Source of the DNA: Candidatus Woesearchaeota archaeon
GTDB lineage: Archaea; Nanobdellota; Nanobdellia; Woesearchaeales; UBA525
Reading direction: 5' to 3'
Assembly: GCA_018221165.1 (NCBI GenBank)
Contig: JAAOYD010000083.1
Span: 1-27,918 of the forward strand
DNA length: 27,918 nucleotides
Part shown: piece by piece, positions 1-6,467 of the stretch
How positions within the stretch are numbered: position 1 is the first letter of the stretch
Layout: each line of letters opens with the position of its first letter
Made by a program: the position numbers and the translations under genes
The notes under the pieces: model-generated
What the model was told of the DNA's origin: nothing
The model's database searches: none
Seen by the model: the letters and a program-made list of their open reading frames with translations, nothing else

Positions 1-2780
1 ACGATGATGCCAATCCCTTGCAGGACATCTGTGACGTCGCCAGAACTTACCGTCTGATTACACAAGCCATTCGCCGGCGTGCAGATAGAACTACCAGCGA
101 CTGTCGAAGCCGCACCGATGGTGGCGGCACCAGTCGTCTCAAAAGTGCCGTGGATGTAAGTATTGAGATTGTAGCTTGATGAACCAACCATGAACTGGTT
201 CGCAGCGGTCGTGTCGGCATTCCTTCCGAGCGCGACGCTGTGGCTCTGGTCTGCAGTGGTGTTTCTGCCTATAGCAATAGCGTGGTCACCACTTGCGTTC
301 GTCTGATAACCTACTGCAAACGTATTCCAATTCGTCGCTTCTGCCTCGTGGCCTAAGGAAATTGACCAACCGATGCTCGAGAGTGCACCGTCACCGATGG
401 CGATAGCTCTATTTCCTATGGCATCTGTGTTTCGTCCAATCGCTATCGTTTGGGTCAGGTTCGCGTTCGCGCTTTCGCCAATAGCGATTGCCTGATCGTT
501 AGTAGCCTCACTGTTGAGACCGATGGCGATAGTGCTCGTATCGTTCGCGTCAGCGTTTTCACCCATTGCTATCGCGTCGTTCGCTGTCGCTTGTGCTGTG
601 TCGCCGATAGCGATGGCTTGACTTCCCGTCGCGTCGGTGTCCATACCAATAGCGATGGCTTGGCCGCTGGTCGCATTAGCATCATTTCCTAAGGCAATAG
701 ACTGATAGCTGGTCGATTCAGCGTTCGTGCCGATGGCGATAGCATCGTTCTGTGTTGCTTGCGCGCTCGAGCTTATCGCAACAGTACCTGTCATTGTCGC
801 GTCGGTATTGAGCCCGATGGAAATGGCGCCGCCGGTCGCGTTCGAGTATGCTCCCAGTGCTATCGCATTGTTAGAGCTTGCTAGTGCGTTTTCGCCGATT
901 GCGACAGATTGCAGTCCGATTGCGTCTGCTGATAGTCCGATTGCTACCGCGTCATTCCCTGTCGCCTGTGCAGCATCTCCGAGGGCGGTCGCGCTGCTGC
1001 CTGTCGCGTCAGTATTGTAGCCGATGGCGAGGGATCTCGTGTCGTTCGCTTTCGCGTTCTCACCAATCGCGATACTCTGCGTGCCGCTTGATTCGACGGT
1101 GCCCGAGCCAATGTAGAACGCGCTTGGCATGCTGATGTTGCCTGGGAGGGTGAGGGTGTTACTGCTGAAGGTGAAGCCGCTTGTGCCAGTGATGCTGCTA
1201 GCGCCGTCCCAATACGCAACGCGTGTAGCTGCGCCGCCCGTGCCGGTGATGTTGCCTGTGCTTGCTGTCTGATTGCACAGCCCATTCGCGGGCGTGCAGA
1301 CACTACTGCCAGCAACTGTACTTGCAGCGCCGATGGTCGCCGCACCCGTCGTTTCAAAAGTACCATAGAGGTAGGTGTTGAGGGAGTCAGTGGAAGCGCC
1401 GATCATGAACTGGTCATCACTTGTTGTCTCAGCATTATGGCCTAAAGCAACACTATCAATGTGAGAAGCATTCGCGAGGTAGCCGAGCGCGTACGCATTC
1501 GCACCAGCAGCATCAGCCTGTCGACCGAGAGCTACTGAAAATTGTCCCACTGTGTGAGCACTATCTCCTAATGCAAGACTATTTCCTCCCTCTGAGATAG
1601 CATAATTTCCTATTGCTTGAGCTCCAGAATTAGTCTTTGCTTGCGCATAAGAACCAATTGCTAGTGTGTAAGGATATGAAGCATTCGCCTCAACTCCTAT
1701 TGCCATTGAGTTGGAATAACCTGTGGTAGTGAATGCCCTATCTCCTATTGCGATAGTAGAGGGGCCATTCGCACTTGCATCACGCCCTAATGCAGTACTA
1801 CTCGAATCGGTCGCTTTTGCTGAGCGTCCGAGTGCAGTACTATAGACTCCTGAAGCAGTAGCTAATCGACCAATAGCGACTGCTTGTGTTCCACTCGCAC
1901 TCGCACTGTTTCCTATATAGAACGCGAACGGCATATTGATATCTCCTGGCAAGGTCAAGTCTGTCCCGTCGAAGGTGAAACCTGAGTTACTCGTTAATGT
2001 GTCAGCGTCAGACCAATAAGCAAGACGAGCTGCACCACCAGTGCCATCAACTGAACCGCCAGTGTCATCCTCGCACTCCCAGACTGTCGCGGTATTGTTC
2101 CATTTCAACACTTGCGTATCGCCACATGTTCGTATCATGCCGAGCGCGTCTGAATTGATCGCCAGACCACTTCCTGAATCAAGATTGATATTCAATACGG
2201 GATCTGATGCGGTTCCTGAATCGGTCAACCCACTCCCAGCAGTAACAGAAGAAACATTCCCCGTGTTGTTCCCAGCTGCACAGTTTGTACCGTCAGCAAG
2301 GCAAACAAGTTCGCCGCCACTGTAGATGTTACCAGAAACGTTCAAGTGCACACCACTCGTACCAAGGTAAACCATGCTGCCGCTACCAGTCACACCAAAG
2401 TACAGGTTGCCCGGCGCGTTGATGTAGAGCGCGTTCCCAGAAGTCGCGTAGATTTCAGCACGGCTATTGCCTGGCTGTGAACCATTACCCATGATGTCGA
2501 GATTTGCTGAATAGAATAAATCAGTAACGCGGAGGTCCTGGGTGATGTTCAAATCGCCAGCGAGTTCAGAACTGCCAGTCTCTTCGATGTACAGCGTGTC
2601 GTGGCCCGGGTCATTCGGCGCAGCGAGGACGAAGGAAGATACCAGTAGGACGATAAATGTCAGGACGATGCTGCGGAGAACTACCTGGCTCCGCCAGGCT
2701 CTTGACTGACGCTTGGGATTATGAGCAAGCTCATCCTCGCGTCTGGTTGTACTCCAAGGCAGCATCGTTGTAGTCGTCAT
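1..2780 (-). CDS. Secreted YadA-like head-repeat protein (C-terminus beyond left edge)
   Basis: I translated this strand line by line: the frame is open from the ATG at 2780 to base 1 without a stop, about 926 codons. The first 35 residues are basic, followed by a hydrophobic signal or anchor (SIVLTFIVLLVSSFVLAA). A linker contains QVLKWN and WECEDD, typical of fibre-like secreted proteins. Two blocks of a roughly 14-residue repeat then follow, with core A/S-I-A-I-G and A-x-A-T/S in between: about 12 copies, then about 22. This is the pattern of YadA/trimeric-autotransporter head domains (left-handed parallel beta-roll trimers). Between the blocks lies a repeated module with YLYGTFETTGAATIGA. 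It starts 7 nt after the stop of the upstream membrane-protein gene, so it is probably co-transcribed. No outer-membrane anchor can be judged because the end is missing. Likely role: trimeric surface fibre or adhesin (inference). Confidence 0.85.
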   Translation of the reverse strand, partial: MTTTTMLPWSTTRREDELAHNPKRQSRAWRSQVVLRSIVLTFIVLLVSSFVLAAPNDPGHDTLYIEETGSSELAGDLNITQDLRVTDLFYSANLDIMGNGSQPGNSRAEIYATSGNALYINAPGNLYFGVTGSGSMVYLGTSGVHLNVSGNIYSGGELVCLADGTNCAAGNNTGNVSSVTAGSGLTDSGTASDPVLNINLDSGSGLAINSDALGMIRTCGDTQVLKWNNTATVWECEDDTGGSVDGTGGAARLAYWSDADTLTSNSGFTFDGTDLTLPGDINMPFAFYIGNSASASGTQAVAIGRLATASGVYSTALGRSAKATDSSSTALGRDASANGPSTIAIGDRAFTTTGYSNSMAIGVEANASYPYTLAIGSYAQAKTNSGAQAIGNYAISEGGNSLALGDSAHTVGQFSVALGRQADAAGANAYALGYLANASHIDSVALGHNAETTSDDQFMIGASTDSLNTYLYGTFETTGAATIGAASTVAGSSVCTPANGLCNQTASTGNITGTGGAATRVAYWDGASSITGTSGFTFSSNTLTLPGNISMPSAFYIGSGTVESSGTQSIAIGENAKANDTRSLAIGYNTDATGSSATALGDAAQATGNDAVAIGLSADAIGLQSVAIGENALASSNNAIALGAYSNATGGAISIGLNTDATMTGTVAISSSAQATQNDAIAIGTNAESTSYQSIALGNDANATSGQAIAIGMDTDATGSQAIAIGDTAQATANDAIAMGENADANDTSTIAIGLNSEATNDQAIAIGESANANLTQTIAIGRNTDAIGNRAIAIGDGALSSIGWSISLGHEAEATNWNTFAVGYQTNASGDHAIAIGRNTTADQSHSVALGRNADTTAANQFMVGSSSYNLNTYIHGTFETTGAATIGAASTVAGSSICTPANGLCNQTVSSGDVTDVLQGIGII
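51..1413 (-). repeat. Direct repeat of a linker module inside the fibre gene
   Basis: Copies at 1265-1413 and 51-198 encode nearly the same peptide, from QFM(I/V)G through TYLYGTFETTGAATIGAAST to CTPANGLCNQT. The offset is about 1215 nt. Each copy follows a head block, so the protein is built of roughly 400-residue modules and a third module probably continues past the left edge. Confidence 0.8.
185..1100 (-). repeat. Second YadA-like head repeat block (about 22 copies)
   Basis: Coding repeat of about 14 codons within the secreted fibre-like gene. The conserved core reads AIAIG, SIAIG, SVALG and similar; the half between cores reads ENADAN, NTDATG, TAQATA and similar. DNA copies are diverged, so this is an old protein repeat rather than a fresh expansion. 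Confidence 0.85.
1400..1895 (-). repeat. First YadA-like head repeat block (about 12 copies)
   Basis: Same 14-residue periodicity as the block at 185-1100, here with cores such as AVAIG, STALG, SMAIG and SLALG, ending in QFMIG. It lies nearer the N-terminus of the protein. Confidence 0.8.
2684..2734. repeat. Double-hairpin palindromic element inside the fibre gene
   Basis: Two perfect 6-bp inverted repeats: CCTGGC-tcc-GCCAGG (2684-2698) and ATGAGC-aa-GCTCAT (2721-2734). They fall in codons for the cytoplasmic N-terminus of the fibre protein. The second hairpin, with its flanks GATT and CTC, is closely matched at 7423-7444 in an intergenic region, hence the call of a dispersed element. Confidence 0.45.
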
Positions 2781-2787
2781 TATTGTT

Positions 2788-4602
2788 CTACTCGGTTATT
2801 GTTAGTCTATAGGGTATCACGTTGCCACGCACGTAGAGATCGCCACTGTGCTGCATAGCCCACGCGAGGGTGACACCCTTCCTGTTGCGGAGCGCGTAGC
2901 TGCCTGGGGGCGGCACGGCATTCGCGTTTTCCTCGTAGAGATTTCCTTTAAGGTAGAGGTCACCATCGCCGCTGAACCATACCGTAACAACAAAGCGACC
3001 GAAGTCGTCCTCATAGCCAATGACATAATCATCTATATCAGCGTTGAACGCTGCGTTCGGATGCACCGTTCCGGTGAGGAGGAGGTTGCCAATGGGTGTG
3101 AGGCGTGCCAAGGGTCTACGCTTGCCATCGCTGATGTAAATAGTCTGGTCTTGGAAGTACTTCGCACTCTCAAGCTCGAGGCAACCGAGCGGTCGCAGGT
3201 TCGGGTCAGGGTTAGTGCAGTTCAGGGTTGTATTGAATGGTTCAATTGGTGAAACAATTGTTATGTTTGTTGTATTAGTATCAGGTGGTGTAGTGTTGGA
3301 GTTGTTGATTTGGTTTGAGTCGTTGACAGGTGTGATATTAGTTTCTTCTACTGCATTAACTGTGATAGTGAACGGGTCACTCTGCATGAGCTCATACAAG
3401 TCAGAAGCATAGATGAGGCTCTGCGTCACTCCCGCTGACACGCCAGTGAGGGTCATGACCGAACCATCGATGCTGATGTCCACGCCCACCGCGTTCATGA
3501 AGTCGTAAGTGATGGCGTCGCCGTCAGAGTCTTCGAAATATTGATTGAGATCTGTTGAGACAATACCACCTTCGTCCACTTCAAAGTTAGGTATTGTTTG
3601 AAGTTGGAGTGGAGCACTGTTCTCTCGCGGCATGTCTGTGACAACTTCAACAAGATCAAGCGTCGCACCTTCACTGAGTACAACCTCAAGGGATAACGGT
3701 CCTGAAACAATGAGTTCACAAGTATCGACACAAGCGTTGCTAAATTCGGTGGTGGCAAGGGTCAATGCGCGTAGGATATCGTTTGAGGTGTTCGTGTCAT
3801 TTCTGATGATAAAACTCGTACTTGTTTTCGTGATATTTCCAGAGTCGTTAATCAGAGCATCGAGGACGTAGTCGCCCGGAATCACGATGTCGAATGTTTC
3901 CTGAACAACGGTCTTGTCTCCTGCTGCATCAGTGAGCCAGAGAGTGTAGGAGGAATCAGCAGGAGTCACAGTAACACTAATCTCTCCGCCAAGCGCGTAG
4001 CTTTCCTTGTCCGTCGTTACACTATACACATCAGTAGCTTCACCTTGCCAGAGGAGGAGTCGTTCCTCTCCTGAAAGTAACCAGAGCTCTCCTGTTCCAT
4101 CAGTCAGTATGCCACTCGCGCGTAAGCTTGAAATGTTCGTGAAGTTGAGCTCGTAGGTAGTGCTCTCTGTGAATAGCTCATCGACGGAGAGGTCAACTGG
4201 TTCGATTGGTAGAGTGGAATAACCAGTGAATCCACCAGGGTTGAAGAGGAAGACGCTGAACATACCGATGGCGACGAGGACCAGAACCACGGCCGCCATT
4301 GGAACATGGTGTGGCTCTCGCTGCGCATGTTCGATACCGCGGCGAATCTTTCGCTCTTCCTTGTGGACGCGGTCGATAACTTCTCGTTCGTTCAGCCCGC
4401 GATAGAACTTGTGGATGTGATCGCGGTAATCGCTGAGCAGAATAGTCTCGTCTGCCAAGGATTTGTCGAGCCGAGCGAAGTCAGCGTGCACTTCATGCTT
4501 GAGTTCATCAAGCTGGCGCAAGCGCTCAGCAGGAGAAGGTTGCCGGGCCCGCATCGTTTGGGGGGGTGATTGCGACCCGGCGGAGAAGGACGGAGAAGTC
4601 AT
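2788..4602 (-). CDS. Single-pass membrane protein with Ig/cadherin-like ectodomain
   Basis: 604 residues. Residues 1-100 are charged and helical (heptad-like DELKHEVHADFARLDKSL region), probably cytoplasmic. Residues 101-120 form one membrane segment (VPMAAVVLVLVAIGMFSVFLF). The ectodomain is acidic with several N-x-S/T sequons. It includes a dystroglycan/cadherin-like module (NQYFEDSDGDAITYDF then VDISIDGSVMTLTGVSAG), a form common in DPANN surface proteins, an Asn/Thr-rich linker, and about 100 C-terminal residues with repeated G-D/N-L-Y/L-L/V-x-G strands (GNLLLTG, GDLYLKG, GDLYVRG). The ATG overlaps the TGA of the AbrB-like gene upstream (ATGA), so translation is probably coupled. The fibre gene follows after 7 nt. 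Exact function is unknown; a surface anchor or sensor is likely. Confidence 0.85.
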   Translation of the reverse strand: MTSPSFSAGSQSPPQTMRARQPSPAERLRQLDELKHEVHADFARLDKSLADETILLSDYRDHIHKFYRGLNEREVIDRVHKEERKIRRGIEHAQREPHHVPMAAVVLVLVAIGMFSVFLFNPGGFTGYSTLPIEPVDLSVDELFTESTTYELNFTNISSLRASGILTDGTGELWLLSGEERLLLWQGEATDVYSVTTDKESYALGGEISVTVTPADSSYTLWLTDAAGDKTVVQETFDIVIPGDYVLDALINDSGNITKTSTSFIIRNDTNTSNDILRALTLATTEFSNACVDTCELIVSGPLSLEVVLSEGATLDLVEVVTDMPRENSAPLQLQTIPNFEVDEGGIVSTDLNQYFEDSDGDAITYDFMNAVGVDISIDGSVMTLTGVSAGVTQSLIYASDLYELMQSDPFTITVNAVEETNITPVNDSNQINNSNTTPPDTNTTNITIVSPIEPFNTTLNCTNPDPNLRPLGCLELESAKYFQDQTIYISDGKRRPLARLTPIGNLLLTGTVHPNAAFNADIDDYVIGYEDDFGRFVVTVWFSGDGDLYLKGNLYEENANAVPPPGSYALRNRKGVTLAWAMQHSGDLYVRGNVIPYRLTITE

Positions 4603-4805
4603 TGCTGACCACCTCCGCGTGAATGGATTTCCTTAATGTAAATACGACCGTGCTCGTCCTCGACAAAGCGCAGTTCTGTCCCCGCATCCCAACCCTTATC
4701 CTTGACTAGATCTTTGGGGAGTGTGACACGATACTGCTTGTTGTACGCTACTATTTTCACTGGTGGGGGCCCCGGATTACTAAGCGGATGATCGGTCCGC
4801 GTCAT
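4599..4805 (-). CDS. AbrB/SpoVT-type swapped-hairpin DNA-binding protein
   Basis: 68 residues. The core YNKQYRVTLPKDLVKDKGWD, followed by an AGTEL strand and a hydrophobic RFVED/RIYIKEI end, is the classic AbrB/SpoVT looped-hinge beta-alpha-beta fold that dimerises and binds DNA. Start is the ATG at 4805, about 25 nt downstream of CTATTTAAATAG, which would make the transcript leaderless. It is the first gene of operon C and overlaps the membrane-protein gene by 4 nt. AbrB-type proteins are usually transcription regulators or antitoxins. No toxin is next to it here, so autoregulation and control of the surface operon is the likelier role (inference). Confidence 0.85.
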   Translation of the reverse strand: MTRTDHPLSNPGPPPVKIVAYNKQYRVTLPKDLVKDKGWDAGTELRFVEDEHGRIYIKEIHSRGGGQQ

Positions 4806-4823
4806 TACTGGTAGTCAGTCTAG

Positions 4824-4901
4824 GCTATTTAAATAGTAGTACTATTTATATACTTTTCTATGCTTGAATTATTAGAAAATAAATACTTAATTAGTACTAA
4901 T
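4824..4901 (-). promoter_or_regulatory. Promoter and palindromic operator candidates of operon C
   Basis: Two TATA-like stretches read on the minus strand: GTATATAAATAG (about 4844-4855) and CTATTTAAATAG (4825-4836). The second gives a start at the ATG. Perfect inverted repeats lie at 4825-4836 (CTATTTAAATAG), 4833-4845 (ATAGTA-g-TACTAT) and 4890-4901 (ATTAGTACTAAT). The last two share TAGTA/TACTA half-sites and could be sites for the AbrB-like protein. Confidence 0.5.
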
Positions 4902-4910
4902 AGACTGCAG

Positions 4911-4941
4911 CAAAACAAGAAAAATACAAAAAAAGAGAAGG
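4911..4941 (-). terminator. T-rich terminator after the parvulin gene
   Basis: On the minus strand, 11 nt after the TAA of the parvulin gene, comes a T-rich run (CTTCTCTTTTTTTGTATTTT and on to CTTGTTTTG). Such U-tracts without a hairpin are the usual archaeal terminator. Confidence 0.65.
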
Positions 4942-4951
4942 ATAAACGGGT

Positions 4952-6154
4952 TTATTGTGAATAATCAATCATTTCAGCAGTCGCGCGCAACTTCAGCAAG
5001 TAGATATTCAAGCGCTGCTGCATAAGCTGGTTCTTCAGCAAGCCCTCAACTTGAGACGCAGCCTGAGCATAAGGAATAACGCTCGCCTGCTGCTTCTCCA
5101 AGACCACAATGATGTGATAGCCGTTGGGCGATACTGAAATCGTGCTCTGGTTCACACCGAGTGAGAAGATGCTCGCCTCAAGCTCAGGGAGCAACACACC
5201 ACGCGCAGCGACATACTCACCACAGAGTTCCTTTGACTGCTCATCGTCGCTGTAGCGCTTCACCGCATCACAGAAGTTGAGTCCGTCATTAATCTGGTCG
5301 AGCACGTTCTGCAATCTTGTCGCTGCTCCTTGTTCTCCACCACTAAGGTTATACGAGAGGAAGATTTGACGGAAGCGTGTTTGCTCGCTCACGAGGAAGG
5401 AGTTCGTGTTCTGGAGATAGAAATCACGCACCTGATCCTCGTTCACGTCGACGTTGGTGACGCCTTGCTCATCGAGGAGTTTGTTGAGCTTGAGCTGCGC
5501 CTCGACTTGCACGAGATACTCATCATAGCTGATGCCTTGGGCAGCGAGAGATTCTGAGAATGCAACCTTATCTGCGAATCCCGCATTCGTCCATGCTTCG
5601 GTAGAAGCAGTCTCGACCTCTTCAGGCGTAACTACAACAGTAGCTGCAGCTTGTCGGAGAAGTTCCTGGTCAGCAAGCGTGTTCAGCACACCGCCAAGAC
5701 TTGTTTCTGCACGCGCAGCTTCAGGCAAGGCAGCGACAGCCGCCTCGAGATGCTGCTGAGTGATGGGAATACCATTGATGGTAACTAAGGTACCTGCATC
5801 GACAGTGGTTGGATCGCCTTTCTGGATGGCAAACGCTTCCTGGTTCAGCTTGGACGCAACACAAAACACTTCGTTGCCACTCACATAAGCTGCGAGATTC
5901 GCAGCTTCAGTTACGTAGGTCGCCCTGACAATGCTGTCTGGTACTTCCTGTTGACCACAGTCCTGCACCACAACATCTCTGATAGCGTCGAGCTTCGCCC
6001 CATTATAGGCAGACTCAACATAGGTCGCCTCAGGAAAGAGTTCGAGGAAAGTCTGAACTCTGGCGTCCTGGTCGACGATGCCCTTCACAGTTGGGGTCGT
6101 GCAGCTAGCGATGACAAAAAGAGCGATGAACAATACGAGGAATGTCTTCTTCAT
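4952..6154 (-). CDS. Parvulin-type peptidyl-prolyl isomerase lipoprotein (PpiC/SurA-like)
   Basis: About 400 residues, with a lipoprotein signal KKTFLVLFIALFVIASC (lipid-accepting Cys18). Residues 117-250 resemble the SurA/PrsA N-terminal helical chaperone region (VTINGIPITQQHLEAAV; coiled DEQGVTNVDVNEDQVRDFY). Residues 255-353 form the rotamase domain, with the family signature RYSDDEQSK, then GEYVAARG, then FSLGVNQSTISVSPNGYHII. Two Cys in the rotamase domain and two in the N-terminal part could form disulfides. The start is set at the ATG at 6154, not the GTG at 6163, because AGGTGG lies 5 nt upstream of that ATG. It should act outside the membrane, isomerising or chaperoning exported proteins. 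Its neighbours are the surface-protein operons, a plausible client set. Confidence 0.88.
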   Translation of the reverse strand: MKKTFLVLFIALFVIASCTTPTVKGIVDQDARVQTFLELFPEATYVESAYNGAKLDAIRDVVVQDCGQQEVPDSIVRATYVTEAANLAAYVSGNEVFCVASKLNQEAFAIQKGDPTTVDAGTLVTINGIPITQQHLEAAVAALPEAARAETSLGGVLNTLADQELLRQAAATVVVTPEEVETASTEAWTNAGFADKVAFSESLAAQGISYDEYLVQVEAQLKLNKLLDEQGVTNVDVNEDQVRDFYLQNTNSFLVSEQTRFRQIFLSYNLSGGEQGAATRLQNVLDQINDGLNFCDAVKRYSDDEQSKELCGEYVAARGVLLPELEASIFSLGVNQSTISVSPNGYHIIVVLEKQQASVIPYAQAASQVEGLLKNQLMQQRLNIYLLKLRATAEMIDYSQ

Positions 6155-6192
6155 TAGTACCACCTATCGAGGGTGTACAGGGGTTGTGGAGA

Positions 6193-6203
6193 GGTTAAAA
6201 AGG
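6193..6203 (-). promoter_or_regulatory. Likely TATA box of the parvulin gene
   Basis: CCTTTTTAACC on the minus strand, about 44 nt before the ATG at 6154. This would give a short leader that still contains the AGGTGG ribosome site. Confidence 0.4.
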
Positions 6204-6229
6204 TTATGGAGAAAATAAGAGGAAAAACT

Positions 6230-6272
6230 GGGCCCGCCGATGTCCTCACTAGCGTTCGGGACCGGCGGGCCC
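6230..6272 (-). ncRNA. tRNA-acceptor-like hairpin with trailing U-run
   Basis: Minus strand: GGGCCCGCCG pairs with CGGCGGGCCC (10 bp), extended by GTCC/GGAC around a 13-nt loop with a 2-nt bulge, then A, G and five Ts (6223-6227). The 3' arm plus the next base (CGGCGGGCCCA) is identical to the last 11 nt of the adjacent tRNA, and the 5' arm starts with the tRNA's own GGGCCCG. It may be an intrinsic-type terminator, a decayed tRNA copy, or both. Confidence 0.55.
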
Positions 6273-6277
6273 CTCGA

Positions 6278-6295
6278 AAAGAGCGCGAGCTCTTT
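6278..6295. other. Perfect 7-bp hairpin just after the tRNA
   Basis: AAAGAGC-gcga-GCTCTTT, beginning 6 nt after the 3' end of the tRNA gene. It could guide 3' processing or help termination of the tRNA transcript. Confidence 0.45.
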
Positions 6296-6300
6296 GAGAA

Positions 6301-6411
6301 TGGGCCCGCCGGGAGTTGAACCCGGGACCGCCGGCTCGCTCAGAGCAACGCGCCGCAATTGACGCGTCGTCATATAAGACCGGCGCTCTAACCAGGCTGA
6401 GCTACGGGCCC
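6301..6411 (-). tRNA. tRNA-Ile(UAU), intron-containing
   Basis: The minus strand folds as a full tRNA: acceptor GGGCCCG/CGGGCCC with A73; D-stem GCTC/GAGC; anticodon stem CCGGT/GCCGG (one U-G pair); 5-nt variable loop; T-stem CCGGG/CCCGG with loop TTCAACT. CCA is not encoded. After the 36-nt insert is removed, the anticodon loop is C-U-UAU-A-A, with the anticodon at 6374-6376. The acceptor and D-arm closely resemble archaeal isoleucine tRNAs, supporting the Ile call. Mature length is 75 nt. Its promoter is the palindromic TATA box at 6436-6445, shared with the divergent dus gene. Confidence 0.88.
6337..6372 (-). other. tRNA intron at position 37/38
   Basis: 36-nt insert directly after A37 of the tRNA. 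It contains complementary ACGCG and CGCGT segments that can form the intron stem. Splicing by the archaeal tRNA endonuclease at a bulge-helix-bulge is expected; the exact bulge pairing was not proven by hand. Confidence 0.75.
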
Positions 6412-6435
6412 ACTAGAGGGAGAAGAGCAGGGGGA

Positions 6436-6445
6436 CTTTTAAAAG
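6436..6445. promoter_or_regulatory. Palindromic TATA box shared by tRNA-Ile and dus
   Basis: CTTTTAAAAG is a perfect palindrome. Its centre lies 27 nt before the dus ATG at 6468 and 29 nt before the tRNA 5' end at 6411. Both are correct archaeal TATA spacings, so one box may serve two divergent transcripts. Confidence 0.6.
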
Positions 6446-6467
6446 GCTTTCGTGATTCCTCACAAGA

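Noticed and set aside
450..1366. Open frames on both strands over the repeat region
   Set aside because: They are alternative-frame readings of the repeat DNA; the minus-strand frame with the signal peptide and continuous reading from 2780 is the real one.
185..1895. Possible CRISPR array or non-coding tandem repeat
   Set aside because: The periodicity is a protein repeat in one open frame; DNA copies are diverged and there are no constant repeats with unique spacers.
4599..4805. AbrB-type antitoxin of a toxin-antitoxin pair
   Set aside because: The next gene is a large membrane surface protein; no PIN, MazF-like or other toxin is adjacent.
6164..6373. 69-codon frame on the minus strand
   Set aside because: It runs through the tRNA and hairpins; its sequence is explained by these RNA elements.
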